Below are positions 11,201 to 21,271 of a DNA stretch of 64,000 nucleotides, one piece after another. The notes under the pieces were generated by a model, which ran no database searches, had not been told where the DNA came from, and saw nothing but the letters and a program-made list of their open reading frames with translations. Source of the DNA: Diphasiastrum complanatum (lineage: Eukaryota; Streptophyta; Lycopodiopsida; Lycopodiales; Lycopodiaceae). The stretch lies in assembly GCA_029204225.1 (NCBI GenBank), contig CM055107.1, positions 43,193,507 to 43,257,506 of the forward strand, given 5' to 3'. Numbering within the stretch: position 1 is the first letter of the stretch; each line of letters starts with the position of its first letter. Both the position numbers and the translations under genes were made by a program.

Positions 11201-12220
11201 AGACTTTATAGGTCCATCATAAGATAAGAGAGAAGAGAAAAACTCCCTTTTACTAGTCATGTGTGAACTACCACCCGAGTCAATCCACCAAGGATCTTCT
11301 CCTTTGAAGCTTGTTGAAGAAAATATGGACATCATGAGAGAGTCCTCATGTGAACTCTCCTCCTCCTCCTCTTTGCTCATGTTGGCTTGGCTTTGATCTT
11401 GCTTCCTCTTGAAGCATTCCGAGGCATAATGCCCCATCTTGCTACAATAGTAGCACTTCACCTTTGATTTGTCCTTCTTGACTTTGGTGGTTGATGGAGA
11501 TGCCTTTGGGGGTCCTTCTTGATCCTCAAGCTTTGTAGACTTCTTGAATGTTGATCCTTTGCCTTTGGACTTGCCTTTGCCTTTGGTGAAGAGAGCTTGG
11601 TCATCTCCACCTTGGATGGAAAGCCTATCCATCCTCTCTTGCATTTGGCTCCTTCTTGATTCCTCGGCCATGAGTGTGCCTTGGAGGTCTTCAAGTATGG
11701 GTAGCTTACCCATAATTGCATATCCCTGAACCAAATTGTCAAATTCAAAGCTTAGTCCATTCAATATGAGTTGAACAAGCTCTTCATCCTTGATAGGGTC
11801 ACCTATAAAGGCTAGCTCTTTGTTCAATTCCTTTACTCTTAGGACAAAAGTATGTGCACTCTCTCCTTTCTTTTGATAGCTTCTATAGATTTGATTCTTC
11901 AAAGCTAACATTCTAGTTTGGTTCTTGGATTCATAGACCTTTTGCAAAGTCTCCCAAGCATCTTGAGCTGAAGTGCAATCTCCTACCTCTCTTAAGAGTT
12001 CATTTGCAACATTCATTTTTATGCAATGTAGTGCAACATTGCACCTCTTGATGTATTTGGCTTTTTCTTGAGGATGAATAGGTTCACCCTCCTTACCATT
12101 TACAATTTCCATCAGATCTTGCATGATCATGATAGATTCCATTCTAACTTTCCATATGGAATAGTTAGTTTTGTTGAGCCTTTCATTAGTATCCAAAAGA
12201 TATGCATTTATAGATGCCAT
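8252..12220 (-). CDS. Ty1/copia gag-pol polyprotein, intact, 1322 aa
   Basis: One uninterrupted frame encodes all copia functions in the Pseudoviridae/Ty1 order. Gag (UBN2 family) occupies about residues 10-230, with a CCHC zinc knuckle at C256, C259, H264 and C269. The aspartic protease has D314-S-G, followed by Gly where most relatives have Ala. The integrase has the zinc-binding set H447, H452, C481 and C484 and the catalytic triad D511, D573, E609 (35 residues between the last two). The reverse transcriptase has D917 and the YVDD box at 1002-1005. The RNase H has D1166, E1207/E1209 and D1244. The start at MASINAYLL fits the family gag N-terminus. The stop lies 2 nt from the polypurine tract. 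Length is normal for plant copia. The residues after D511 (HIAS) lack the usual C/R-GP. The lineage within copia (Tork-like?) is not settled. Confidence 0.95.
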   Translation of the reverse strand: MASINAYLLDTNERLNKTNYSIWKVRMESIMIMQDLMEIVNGKEGEPIHPQEKAKYIKRCNVALHCIKMNVANELLREVGDCTSAQDAWETLQKVYESKNQTRMLALKNQIYRSYQKKGESAHTFVLRVKELNKELAFIGDPIKDEELVQLILNGLSFEFDNLVQGYAIMGKLPILEDLQGTLMAEESRRSQMQERMDRLSIQGGDDQALFTKGKGKSKGKGSTFKKSTKLEDQEGPPKASPSTTKVKKDKSKVKCYYCSKMGHYASECFKRKQDQSQANMSKEEEEESSHEDSLMMSIFSSTSFKGEDPWWIDSGGSSHMTSKREFFSSLLSYDGPIKSIYTANDEACKIEGVGSIPLCLGSSKKINIEGVLYIPTITKNLLSVGQMVDNGFNVDFASNECFIKKKGKIVAKGTRLGKLYKLDAFVDTNVVMLAEKSKISTFTLWHKRLGHVNSGSMEAMIKEEYALGLPRSIGKEDKVCEACALSKAHKKVFPNSITKSSHPLELIHSDVHIASTKSNGGSSMFLTFIDDYSRYCWVFLLSFKSQVFDTFVKFKLFVEKHHNHSIKILRSDNGGEFISNEFKAFCEEEGIKKETSCPYTPQQNGVAERRNRTLCECSKALRLDACLPKSFWGESLVCANYLMNRVSCKAIEGKTPYEMLYGKKPNLNHLKVFGCICYVHVPLETRTKEDPSSTRGIMLGYASSSKGYKVYLPSLNKFVVSRDVIFDEHHMHMLEEGSSAPTIKKKMAEEQDLGFEEELMEEQAPNPPITPRRSSRAKVEPSRLTYQGKGQQVEGISSTSYALSSFEEPSNVEDALNSKEWYKAMLDEYDALIENETWLLVERPQRNVIGCKWVLKLKLNANGSVNKHKARLVAKGYAQERGIDYEETFAPVAKMVTIRLIIALASHFGWILRQMDVSNAFLNGFLEEDIYMEQPQGFIKHGMENKVCHLQRSIYGLKQASRSWNSRLHCYLISLSFVQSEYDPTLYIKFDDVGIVLLLIYVDDIIISGNSVDGIEKIKIDLSLEFKMVDLGCLHFILGIEVLRESDFIFISQVNYAQSLLKKFKMEICKSVDTPMEQDVKVPNEDDERSFMDITLFRQLIGSLMWITITRPDLSFSVCRLSQSMQNPLNIHWKKAKRILRYISGTLDFGILYRGDVINLHAFSDSDFAGDKRDRKSTSAYSTFIGEGVVSWLSKKQETISLSSTEAEYKALKTTTKEVLWIKRLLVELKIMDSEEAPIIYNDNISAQHLASNPIFHARSKHIEICHHFVREMVQAKEIALEHVPSNECVADLLTKPLQKTPFMKFRSSLGVISKAMIEPS

Positions 12221-13016
12221 CTAGTCTCCTAATCAAGGACTTGACACAAATGAAGGTTACTTCTATTGATTTGATTGAAGGTCTACCTTATCCCACTTCT
12301 TAGGGACCTGAAAAGATCAGTAATAGACTTCCTATAAAGATCTAAGAATGATCTCTAACAAAATCAAATCATAGAATACTAGAAACAATGCACTTGCTTG
12401 ATTGAAGTAGACAATACTAGTAGAATTGCCCCTCTTTCTATAAAGAACATTAAAGCTTACAAATGATCTGATCAAGAGTGAATTTCAGCAACCTAATATA
12501 CTTCCAAAATCACTTGTAAAAGATCTAAATGGAACTTAATGAGGATGCAACACAATCTACTATCCAATCACAAGCAAAAAATGATCAAAATTGATGAAAA
12601 ATTGATCTAATTTGGTGCATAAGTCAAGCAATGGTTGGACTGAACCTAAATCACTTTAGGAGGCCCACTACACCTTAGAACAGCCTTGAAGAGTCCCCAA
12701 AACTCTGATCTTCCCTCTCCTTGAATTCTAGAAAGCCTTCTCTATGAAATCACCTCCAAAACTCGCTTAGAAATCAATGCTTGGAGCAAGCAAAACTTGC
12801 TATCTTGGTAATGTGAATTGAATTCAACTTTGCCTCTGGTTTTAGACACCTAAACACCTGCAAATGAAGTCACACAACACCAATCTCCAATGTATTTGAC
12901 TCACTTTGAGTTCTAGAATCAATACTAGATGCTAAGATCCAATCTACACAAGATTTAGATCAAAAATTGTGATCAAATTGAATGCAAACCAAGGATTTAG
13001 CTCATTTCAGCCTTTA

Positions 13017-13029
13017 GGCTCTGATACCA
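13017..13029 (-). other. Primer binding site (tRNA-iMet type)
   Basis: On the minus strand it reads TGGTATCAGAGCC, the classic copia primer site, with no gap to the 5' LTR. The noncoding leader between it and the gag start is about 800 bp (12221-13016) and shows no other ORF. Confidence 0.95.
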
Positions 13030-13711
13030 TGTAAAAATTACAGCAAATAAGGATCCTAAAACACTTGAAATGATGAGGGAAACAATAGATTATGATTTCA
13101 TAAGATTAGCACAAGTTGAACCATCAAAATCCATCAAAAATCTATGCTTGAACCTCACTAAATGGCCCAAATCCTTGAAGAAGGCTTCACACGTGTGAAA
13201 GTACGGCCTCCCACAGTCTGAGTACTGTACACCAGACCTACATTCAATCCTATAATCATTAGTAATCACAAGTACTCAAACAATTATGAACATAGAGAGC
13301 AATTGCACCATTATGAGAGAAAAAACATGAAATTGCTTGATTGATTTTGGTGAGTTATCATCACCTATATATACATGATCCATCACGGTTTTGGGCAGGT
13401 ATGAGTAGCCCTAAACCTATCCCTAATGCTAATTTTGGTGGATCTTTCATCCCTACCAGGTTAGGGTTGGAATATTGGAGATCCCTCAACAATGCAAAAA
13501 TTACCAAAAATAGCTCCTATTTTTTCTCCCTTGTATCTAAGCATAATTTGGACTCATTCCAAAGGTTCTAACACTTAGGTCTACTTGAGAACATCCTTAT
13601 GAATGGAATCCTATGCTATTTGGCACGTGTGACAAGCCACATCATGACCATCTAACTATTTACAAGTCATATGACCAAAACTAGTCAAGCTAGAATTGTG
13701 AATTTTTAACA
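13030..13711 (-). repeat. 5' LTR of the young copia
   Basis: 682 bp. On the minus strand it begins TGTTAAAAATTC and ends TTTTTACA. A TATA-like box (TATATATAG on the minus strand) lies within it near 13365-13375. It differs from the other LTR by one A in a homopolymer near 13320. Confidence 0.95.
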
Positions 13712-14455
13712 CAAACTGGTCAGAAGATCAAGACCCTACGGTCTAATTCAGGGGGATAGTACATGTCTGATGGAATGCGGACTACTTATCTTCATGTGTC
13801 GTGCACCATCAGTTCACTACCATCTACACTCCACAACAGAACGGTGTAGCTGAAAGAAAGAATTGAACATTGTTGGAAGCTACATGATCCATGATGTCCA
13901 ACACTCAGTTACTCAAGAAATTTTGGGCTGAAGCAATTTCTACAGCCTGGTATCTGCAAAATTATTCTAGCATGAAGGCAGTTGACGACAAATCTCTGTT
14001 TAAAGCCTACTACGGCTACAAACCAAGTTTGAAACACCTACGTGTATTTGGATGTCTTTGCTATGCACAAATCATCTGATCTGAGGAAGAAGCTAGACCC
14101 AGTCAACTGTAAGTATATTTTTATTGGCTATCCAATATCACATAAAGCATATCGCATTTATGATGCTGAAATAGGTCAAATCTCATTCAGCCGAGATGTA
14201 GTCTTCCTTGAATACAAATTTTATGATTTCAAGCCAAAGCAGCAAATGCAAGAGTTTGTTCCAACAACTCCATTTACCATCGATAGGCCTGGACCTACGA
14301 CTGTTCAACCACAAGTTGAAGACATCCCTGTCATTATCCAGGAGAGACATCAACTTAGGAACTTGTAGTTCGAAGATCTACATGACAATGATAGCAACCT
14401 GATCATTTTCCTGCCATGGAAATCCTGCCATGGATTAACAATTTTGTCATTTTGT

Positions 14456-14594
14456 CCCTAGGAGGATTAACAAGACTCCAAGTCTTGTTCTTCATTAATG
14501 AATGGTACTCAGCGTCCATGGCAGCTTTCCATTTGTTTACATCTAACATTGACAATGAAGAACAAGACTTGAAGTCTTGTTAATCCTCCTAGGG
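14456..14594. repeat. Foldback: 41-bp inverted repeat inside copia RT
   Basis: Positions 14456-14496 and 14554-14594 are reverse complements with one mismatch, separated by 57 bp. The left arm and spacer, read in reverse, encode the segment KAAMDAEYHSLMKNKTWSLV, which normally lies just upstream of the right arm. The structure is therefore an inverted partial duplication of the RT region, not a transposon end. The related copy at 17640-17760 carries the normal orientation. Confidence 0.8.
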
Positions 14595-15438
14595 GTATGA
14601 AACCAATTGACACTAAGTGAATCTTCAAACTAAAGCTTAAGTCAGATGGATCAAAAATGGAAAGCTCGATTGGTGGTTAAAGGATACGAGCAAGTTTGTG
14701 GAATAAATTACACTAACACCTTTAATCCAGTGGTAAAGCATCAATCTATTCAAACCTTGCTGGCTATAGTTGCTACAGAGGACCTGGACATCCATCAGAT
14801 GGACGTCCAGACAACATTCCTTCATGGATATATACAAGAAGATATTTTCATTTATCAGCCAGAAGGTTAGTCTGCATCATCAAGAATATTCTTTTTAAGA
14901 TTGGCATTCTCCTTAAGGTGTGTCATTCCATATTTTTCCTTTGTTGAAAGGTCCACATTTTAAATTCACATAGTTAAAGGTTCATAATCCAACATGTCGT
15001 TTGCCTTTCAGTATGTTGTTGGTCATTCGATATATCGTTGGACTTCCAGTGTAAATACTATTAAATTTGCTGCATCCATTAGACATTTTTTCTTTATCAA
15101 ATGATTGTCTTCATCATCTAAATGGGTTGATTGTGTATTTGCATCATAATTATATAATTTTGCCAAAAAATGCATGTAATAGGGTATTACATATTTCAAC
15201 AGTTTATATGTTTATTTGCTGGTCGTAGACAATCTCAAATTTAGGGATAGTCTTTAAAAGAAAAATACTTGCAAGAGGAAGAGCTCTATTTTGAGTGATC
15301 AAAGGTCAACATTGTTGGATTTACTCCTCTACTCTCCTAAATTCCATGTTAATCTCGATCCATTCATGTATATAATTAAAGCTATTTTAGAGAGAGATTG
15401 TATACATTCCTATAGCCTACTGTCACACGTATGTTATG

Positions 15439-15440
<2 letters not shown>

Positions 15441-15526
<86 letters not shown>

Positions 15527-15546
15527 GCGCGCACACACACACACAC
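15441..15546 (+). repeat. (CT)n then (CA)n microsatellite
   Basis: About 42 CT units (15441-15524) followed by ACGCGCG and a short CA run. All ORFs across it are repeat artefacts. Confidence 0.95.
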
Positions 15547-17219
15547 AAACTCCATCGGCAGGCACACTTCACTAGTGTTGCTACATATTTATTCTTATTG
15601 TCACATAGTCTACAGAAATACACGGGTATCGAAGATAGGTATCTACGAGACAGTCAAACTATCGAGTCAAAATGTCAAACTCAAAAGAGTTGAACTCCTT
15701 GACATATTGGACCTCAACTCGAGTTGACTTGAATCAACTAATTGTCGAGTTTGACTACTGATGTGGCACCACTCAATATGAAGCTAGTCACCTACACTAA
15801 CCACTTCCACTACTATGCAACTGACTTGGCAATGACTGCAGCTACATCACCATTTCCGACTGCCACAACTGCCACCTACTAGCACAGTGACATCCATGCC
15901 TGCCAACCACTTGGACGGTGACATTCACTACCTTAGCCAAGATCTACATCGGATAGCTCAATGTCTCTATGCCCTTCTGGATATATCTACACAAATGTAC
16001 ATTACAGATAGGATGATTAAGTTGATAATGTTAATTGTATTATTCATTCATAGACAAACGTTGTAGATGCTTAAATAATAGCCAGAATCATGAATGTACC
16101 TTGTGGGCTATGTGTGCACACTAGTCGATCTTTGTGGAGGTGACGTCAAGTGATGATCTAGTCCTTGGTTTTATTGCTCATGAGTAGTAGCAACGTCTTA
16201 TTCGAATTTGTTGTTGAATAGTTGTTCAACTGTCAGCACGTTCAATTCGAAGGCTCAAATTGTCATGTCAATGGCAGGAGTTGTCAATGGCTCGCATGGA
16301 ACTTTATCCTTGTCTTTGAAATTGATGATCTAATCTCCATAAAAACAATATCCCTACTAAAAAAAGATCTACCGGGTATCGAGGTTGTATATCTTGTAGG
16401 TGTTGTCGGAAGAAATATCACCGATAAGGATGGGATTTGAGGCTTTGGAAATCCAATTTCTTTCTTGTCTCTTTCGGGATGTGTGCATAGGTGATACAAT
16501 TGAATATTGAAATGTTCTTCACTGATGGTTTGGATCCTATATCGAAAAGAAAAGACGAGCAATTGCACAATGTCAATCAATCATATACTAGATAGCACAC
16601 CATTGATCAACATCTTTATTACAATGCTAAATGATATTTCAACTAATTACTATGATTTCATATAAGGTTATATAGGTCACACACCAACAATTAAAAAGAT
16701 ATATCATATAGGTCACATATCACTAAGGTCCTCAATATAACATAAATGCTTTTGATCATGAATATAAATGACCCCATGCAACCATTTAAGAGGCCACATG
16801 ACAAAAGCAAAATTTTTCTATTTGACCATATAATTATGTCATCAAATTATATCAAATCTATGACACCTAGATTATTAATAAACTAAATGTTTTATGACAT
16901 CACCGATTTGACATAATATTATGTCATAAAATCTCAAAAAACTTGTCAAATTACCTGTTTAATAATAATATGTACATATTCTTATCTCATGATTTTGTCT
17001 TGTATGTTAAAATTTATAACAATATAAAACTAGTTTTAACAAATAAATACTACCATAATGATCTTTGAATTGATTTTTTTATGTTCCATCATATTAAAAA
17101 ATATATCTTATGTAAAAGCCTACAATAAAATATTTTCATAAAATCTAGAAAAGATTATGAGAATATTGAATGACATTTAAAGCATGCAATCCCATGTGGG
17201 GGACCCTCTCACAAAAAAA

Positions 17220-17287
17220 CCACGTGGAACATCCACACATGGATTATCCATGTGTGAATAACTACTGCGTGGATAATCCACGTGAAA
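17220..17287. repeat. Cluster of G-box-like palindromes
   Basis: The cluster comprises CCACGTGG (17220-17227), an 11-bp palindrome CACACATGGAT/ATCCATGTGTG (17234-17256, one-base spacer) and CGTGGAT-A-ATCCACG (about 17269-17283). CACGTG cores are typical bZIP/bHLH sites, but no gene follows, so these may be retroelement promoter sites or transposon ends. Confidence 0.6.
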
Positions 17288-17542
17288 CTTGAATGCCAAT
17301 AAAACAACATTTCTGCAAGCATTCTTGCTCCTCTTCTTTTGCTTTCAAGTTTTATAGGTTTTCCTAATCTAGTGTTTTGTGCTCTTGCTTGCTATTGCTC
17401 TTCCAAGCTCTATAGATCTTGCTTGCTTGTTTTTGGTTGCTCTTCCTTGCTAGTGATCTTGCTTGCTCTATTGATCTTGCTTGGTATTGATCTTGCTTGT
17501 TCTTGCTTTCTATTAATCTAATGCTTTCTTGTCACATCTGCT

Positions 17543-18410
17543 CAGGAACCTCCAGTTTGAAGATCTGCATGACAACGACATCAACCTGATCGTTTTGTCC
17601 CTCAGTCGTTTATCAATCATGATGAACCTACTTTGTTGCAGAAGCATTGTCAATGTCAGATGTAGAAAAATGAAAAGCTACCATGGACGCTGAGTACCAT
17701 TCATTCACGAAGAACAAGACTTGAAGTCTTGTTAATCCAACTACAGGTATAAAACCTATCGACACTAAGTGGATCTTCAAACTAAAGCTTAAGCCATATG
17801 GATCAATATCCAAATGGAAAGCTCGTTTAGTGGTTAAAGGATATGAGCAAGTATATATGGAATAGATTACACTAACACTTTTAGTCTAGTGGTAAAGCAT
17901 CAATCTATTCAACCTTGCTGGCTATATCTACTACAAAGGATCTGGACATTCATCAGATGGATGTACAGACAACATTCCTTCACAGATATATACAAGAAGA
18001 CATTTTTATTTATCAACCAGAAGGTTACATCCTTCAAGGCCAAGAACATATCGTATGTAGATTGCATAGGGTACTTTATGGCCTCAAGCAAGCTCCTAGG
18101 GCCTGGTATGAAATAATTAATCACTTCTTGTTGCAGCACAACTTTACTTCTTGCACCGCAGACTCAAATGTGTATCTCAAGTGTAAAGGGTCAAACTATG
18201 TCATAATAGTATTATATGTTGACGATTCTTTGATTATCAACAATTCAAATCAGTTAATATATGAAACAAAATCTTTGCTTTCAATAGAATTTGAGATGAC
18301 TGATTTAGGCCCAGTTCATTACATACTTGGTATGAAGATCACCAAAGATCGCGCAAGCAGAAGGATGAAATGGATTTGTGTTTTCTTTTGGATGAGACGT
18401 GCTTTCTAAT
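17543..18410 (+). pseudogene. Copia reverse transcriptase fragment, second copy
   Basis: It covers the same stretch as the right half of the old copia (14345-14868) and extends further. It begins with the linker RNLQFEDLHDNDINL and continues with [46 protein letters not shown] and the catalytic box LYVDDSLI (about 18215-18240). It then reads MTDLGPVHYILGMKI and stops near 18408. The YVDD residues are intact over a 164-codon open stretch (17915-18409), while upstream parts carry stops. It is either a second insertion of the same family or a segmental duplication. Confidence 0.8.
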
Positions 18411-18740
18411 CTTAGACTTAAGTTGTACAAGTTTGACAAACACTCTTTGACCAAACTTGATCCTTGTGACTTTGTAATGTCTAAGTTTAGAAACTTATTT
18501 TATTATTTAGTGCTCCATGGCACATGCTAGCCTAAAGGCCCAATGTTGGACTTACACAAGCAAGATGCCAACTAGTTGCCCATTCCTAATACTTCTGACT
18601 CTCTACTTTATTTAAGTAGTGTTTGGGCTTACTGCAGGAGACTTTTGCCGACTTTTTAAAATATTCCATGTCATTCCCATAATCGGGCAACAAAGACAAA
18701 GATTTAGAAGCTTTTATCTAAGATCATTATCACATTATAG

Positions 18741-19000
18741 AGGTTATTGGAAAATTCACAATTATAGCTTAAATATATTTGATATGTTTAGACATCTTTT
18801 GACCTTGAGCCACATAAACCTTTTTTCTCATTTATTATTAGTATGAATGCTATTCTACTCTGCTCTTTGAAGGTATTAGAAACTTCACAATTATAGCTTA
18901 AATATATTTGACATGTTTAGACGTCTTTTGACATTGAGCCACATAAACTTTATTTCTCATTTATTATTAGTTTAATTGCTATTCTACTGTGCTCTTTGAA
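18741..19000 (+). repeat. 129-130-bp tandem duplication
   Basis: The units 18741-18870 and 18871-19000 share most bases, including TTCACAATTATAGCTTAAAT and GAGCCACATAAAC. There are about a dozen differences. Confidence 0.85.
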
Positions 19001-20293
19001 AATATTCTAATGCTCATGGAGCTTCATGAGATTTCAAGTGAGCCAATCACCATTGATCTAAACTCTTCAAACTCATTTTGGATGTGTCTATATATTTTTA
19101 ATATAAATCTAGCATGCTCCTATAAGTTATTATTATTTTGATAGTTTAACCGTGAATTCACAACTACACAAGAATACATCAAAGATGATAAAAATATATT
19201 TTGATTTTTTATATATATATATCTAAGGATTTCTATTTAAGCTTGCATCTATTTTCTCTAGAATAACATGCTTGTTACAATTGGAGCAAGTTGGGTATTT
19301 TTCTCATAGTTTGAGCAACATATGAAAGAAACAAAAGGACACGTTCGAACATGACTCTTATGTCCTTATAATGTGTGTTATTCTTGTGTACTTATTCTGA
19401 AAATGACACAATCATAGTGCCATACATTGGGCCACATCATTTGAAAATATGACTATGAGTATGAAATATTGAAGTTGTTGATTGCAATACAAGTTTCTGT
19501 CAAAAAGTGAAAGAATAGTAAGTTGCACACTTGATACTTATTATATTTGGCACTAATTCTTGAAACAAAGCCTCCAAATTTGGTCAATTGCTTGTCACCT
19601 GCCTATATTTCTCTAAGAACAACAGTATATGATTTAAAATGCCCAATAGAATAAGCATGCTCAACTTACTTCGTCTCCACTTTAAATATGGTTCACTAAA
19701 TAGTTTCCAACTATATAAGAACATCATCATATAGGTGTACATATTGTAGGTGATGCCTATTTGTAAATTGTCTCACCTATATATTAAAAAAATCATCTAA
19801 TAGTACAACATGATAGATAAACAAGAGCTCTATTAAAATCTTTATCATATGCTCAATATACACTAGATTAACAAAGACTTACTGAAAACTTACATTCATT
19901 TGGGGAGCGAGGAGCAAAAGGGAGCGGGGAACTTTGTTTCAGCAGACAGATCCACCTTTGTTCATGTGCCTATTCGATGGCTATTGATCTTTATCGAGTT
20001 GTTTGGTCATGTTTAAATTGGCCCTTCTTCTAGACTTGCTTATTCTGAAGCAACGATTAGCTTTTTTTTTTTTTTTTTTCTTGCGGATATGGACTTCTGC
20101 GTTGTAGGTAGTTCTATATTGCAGCCGAGTGGACCTATTTAAGTTGCCTTTTCTCCCCTGCTCAGATTGCTTTTGGGAACTCGGGATTGCTCCCATGGTC
20201 TTTATCATCCTTTCTACAATTTCTTGTTTTTTTCTTCCCTCCAGTGGCCTTGCTGTTTTTCCTTTGGTGACTTTTCTCCTACTTCCTAGCTAA

Positions 20294-20460
20294 GTTCTTG
20301 CTTGTGTTTGTTAACACACAGTTGGTCTTATGCTTTTGTACTCTGTCTCTTGAGCTAGTGTATTGTTTTTGTACCCTGTCCTTTGTACCCAACCGAGTTC
20401 TCGCTAGTGTTTCTCAACACACATATGGTCTTTTGCTTTTGTAAGCTGGCTTTGCTCTAG
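20294..20460 (+). repeat. Imperfect 103-bp direct repeat
   Basis: GTTCTTGCTTGTGTTTGTTA at 20294 recurs in diverged form at 20397, each followed by AACACACA and GGTCTT.TGCTTTTGTA. Confidence 0.6.
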
Positions 20461-20860
20461 ACTATATTTTCTACTATAGTCTTTGAGCATGTGCTACCTA
20501 GTTCTTCCCATATGGCAATTCGCTTTCATAAGCATGACAAGCCCCAACTCCTCCTCCTTCCATTAGGTGCCCGTGCTTTGCCTCTGCTCATGTAGATAGA
20601 TTTTTGCTCCTGCTTTCATTAGTGCTCCTAACAACATCTCGATTTATCCTAGAAGTCTACTTCCTCTTCCTACTATAGCTAATCCTTATGTTAGCTACTT
20701 AGATGCTCTCAAACATAACCCATGTCACTTCTTGATGGGTAGCTCACCCTCTCAATGTTATCGAATCTTGAAGCCCTCAATGCTTCGCAGACTTCTCTTT
20801 TTTATTCTTCTATGGTCATCTTTTTTGGAATGCTTCTTCATGATTTATTTGTTGTTAAAA

Positions 20861-21240
20861 AGAACCCATTTCATGGAACAGCAGAAAGCATAAATGCATT
20901 TCGTTGTCCTCTATAGAATTAGAATACATTGCAGCTACATCATCAGTGAAGGAGATTATTTGGCTTAGAAGGTTGCTACAAGATCTGCAATTTTCACAAA
21001 TCGGTCCAACTATACTCCAGTGCGACAATCAGAGCTGCATAGCTCTATCTCTGAACCCACAAACTCATACAAGAACTAAACACATATAAGTTCAGTTTCT
21101 TTTTCTTATAGAGAAATTTCAGAATAAAGATGTTATACTAAGTTATCGTCACACAGACGAGATGTTGGCTGATATTTTGACAACACCATTGTCAAGAGAG
21201 AAACATTCATTTGGTAGATATGTTAAATCTCAATTTAAAT
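20861..21240 (+). pseudogene. Copia RNase H C-terminal fragment
   Basis: The frame reads SRKHKCISLSSIELEYIAAT, IIWLRRLLQDL, the catalytic-loop motif LQCDNQSCIALSLNP and, after a stop where H-EI(R/K)YHF is expected, HTDEMLADILTTPLS. It ends at a stop about 25 bp before a polypurine tract (TTAAGGGAGAG) and an LTR start at 21272. It has the gene order expected for the 3' end of a copia element and probably the same family as the fragments at 6796-14868 and 17543-18410. RT is absent immediately upstream. Confidence 0.85.
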
Positions 21241-21271
21241 TTTGATTCATAGTAGTAAGCTTAAGGGAGAG

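Larger units (their letters stand above)
7555..13711 (-). mobile_element. Complete young Ty1/copia retrotransposon
   Basis: It has two 682-683-bp LTRs that differ, by eye, by one base in an A run. A tRNA-iMet-type primer binding site abuts the 5' LTR and a polypurine tract abuts the 3' LTR. One intact gag-pol frame lies between. The target duplication is CAAAC at 7550-7554 and 13712-13716. The near identity of the LTRs means insertion was very recent on an evolutionary scale. The element reads on the minus strand, so the 5' LTR is at the high-coordinate end. Nothing essential for a copia element is visibly missing, so it may be autonomous. It landed in the integrase of an older plus-strand copia. 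Confidence 0.95.
6796..14868 (+). pseudogene. Old Ty1/copia polyprotein, split by a younger copia
   Basis: Plus-strand copia domains flank the young element 7555-13711. On the left are the protease (YLDSGASQHM, about 6840), the GAG_pre-integrase motif (CHQRLGHF, about 7185) and the integrase start (LIHSDLRGPMSV and SIDDLSRFTRI, 7375-7480). The frame stops at 7554 with FVETQ and resumes at 13717 with TGQKIKTLRS, so one integrase was cut. The right half continues with NSGG followed by a stop where SDxGGEY is expected, FWAEAI and LKHLRVFGCLCYA (13920-14070), and reverse transcriptase ([11 protein letters not shown] and MDVQTTFLHGY, 14660-14860). It ends at 14868 in unrelated sequence. The second catalytic Asp of integrase reads Asn, and stops and frameshifts are numerous. 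Confidence 0.85.
14869..17542. other. Interval between copia fragments, no gene
   Basis: AT-rich sequence with no recognisable coding region. It holds a long (CT)n/(CA)n array, a cluster of G-box-like palindromes at 17220-17287 and a stretch (17330-17530) of degenerate GATCTTGCTTG repeats. A 22-bp stretch near 15604 (CATAGTCTACAGAAATACAC...) also occurs near 5957, inside the minus-strand LTR remnant. Confidence 0.5.
18411..20860. other. AT-rich interval, no gene
   Basis: No recognisable coding sequence. It holds a tandem duplication (18741-19000), a T20 run near 20060 and a partial 103-bp duplication (20294-20460). It separates the copia RT fragment from an RNase H fragment of a similar element, so it may be an insertion or an unrelated spacer. 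Confidence 0.5.

Noticed and set aside
8790-11748. Several plus- and minus-frame ORFs inside the copia polyprotein region
   Set aside because: Shadows of the intact 1322-codon gag-pol in other frames.
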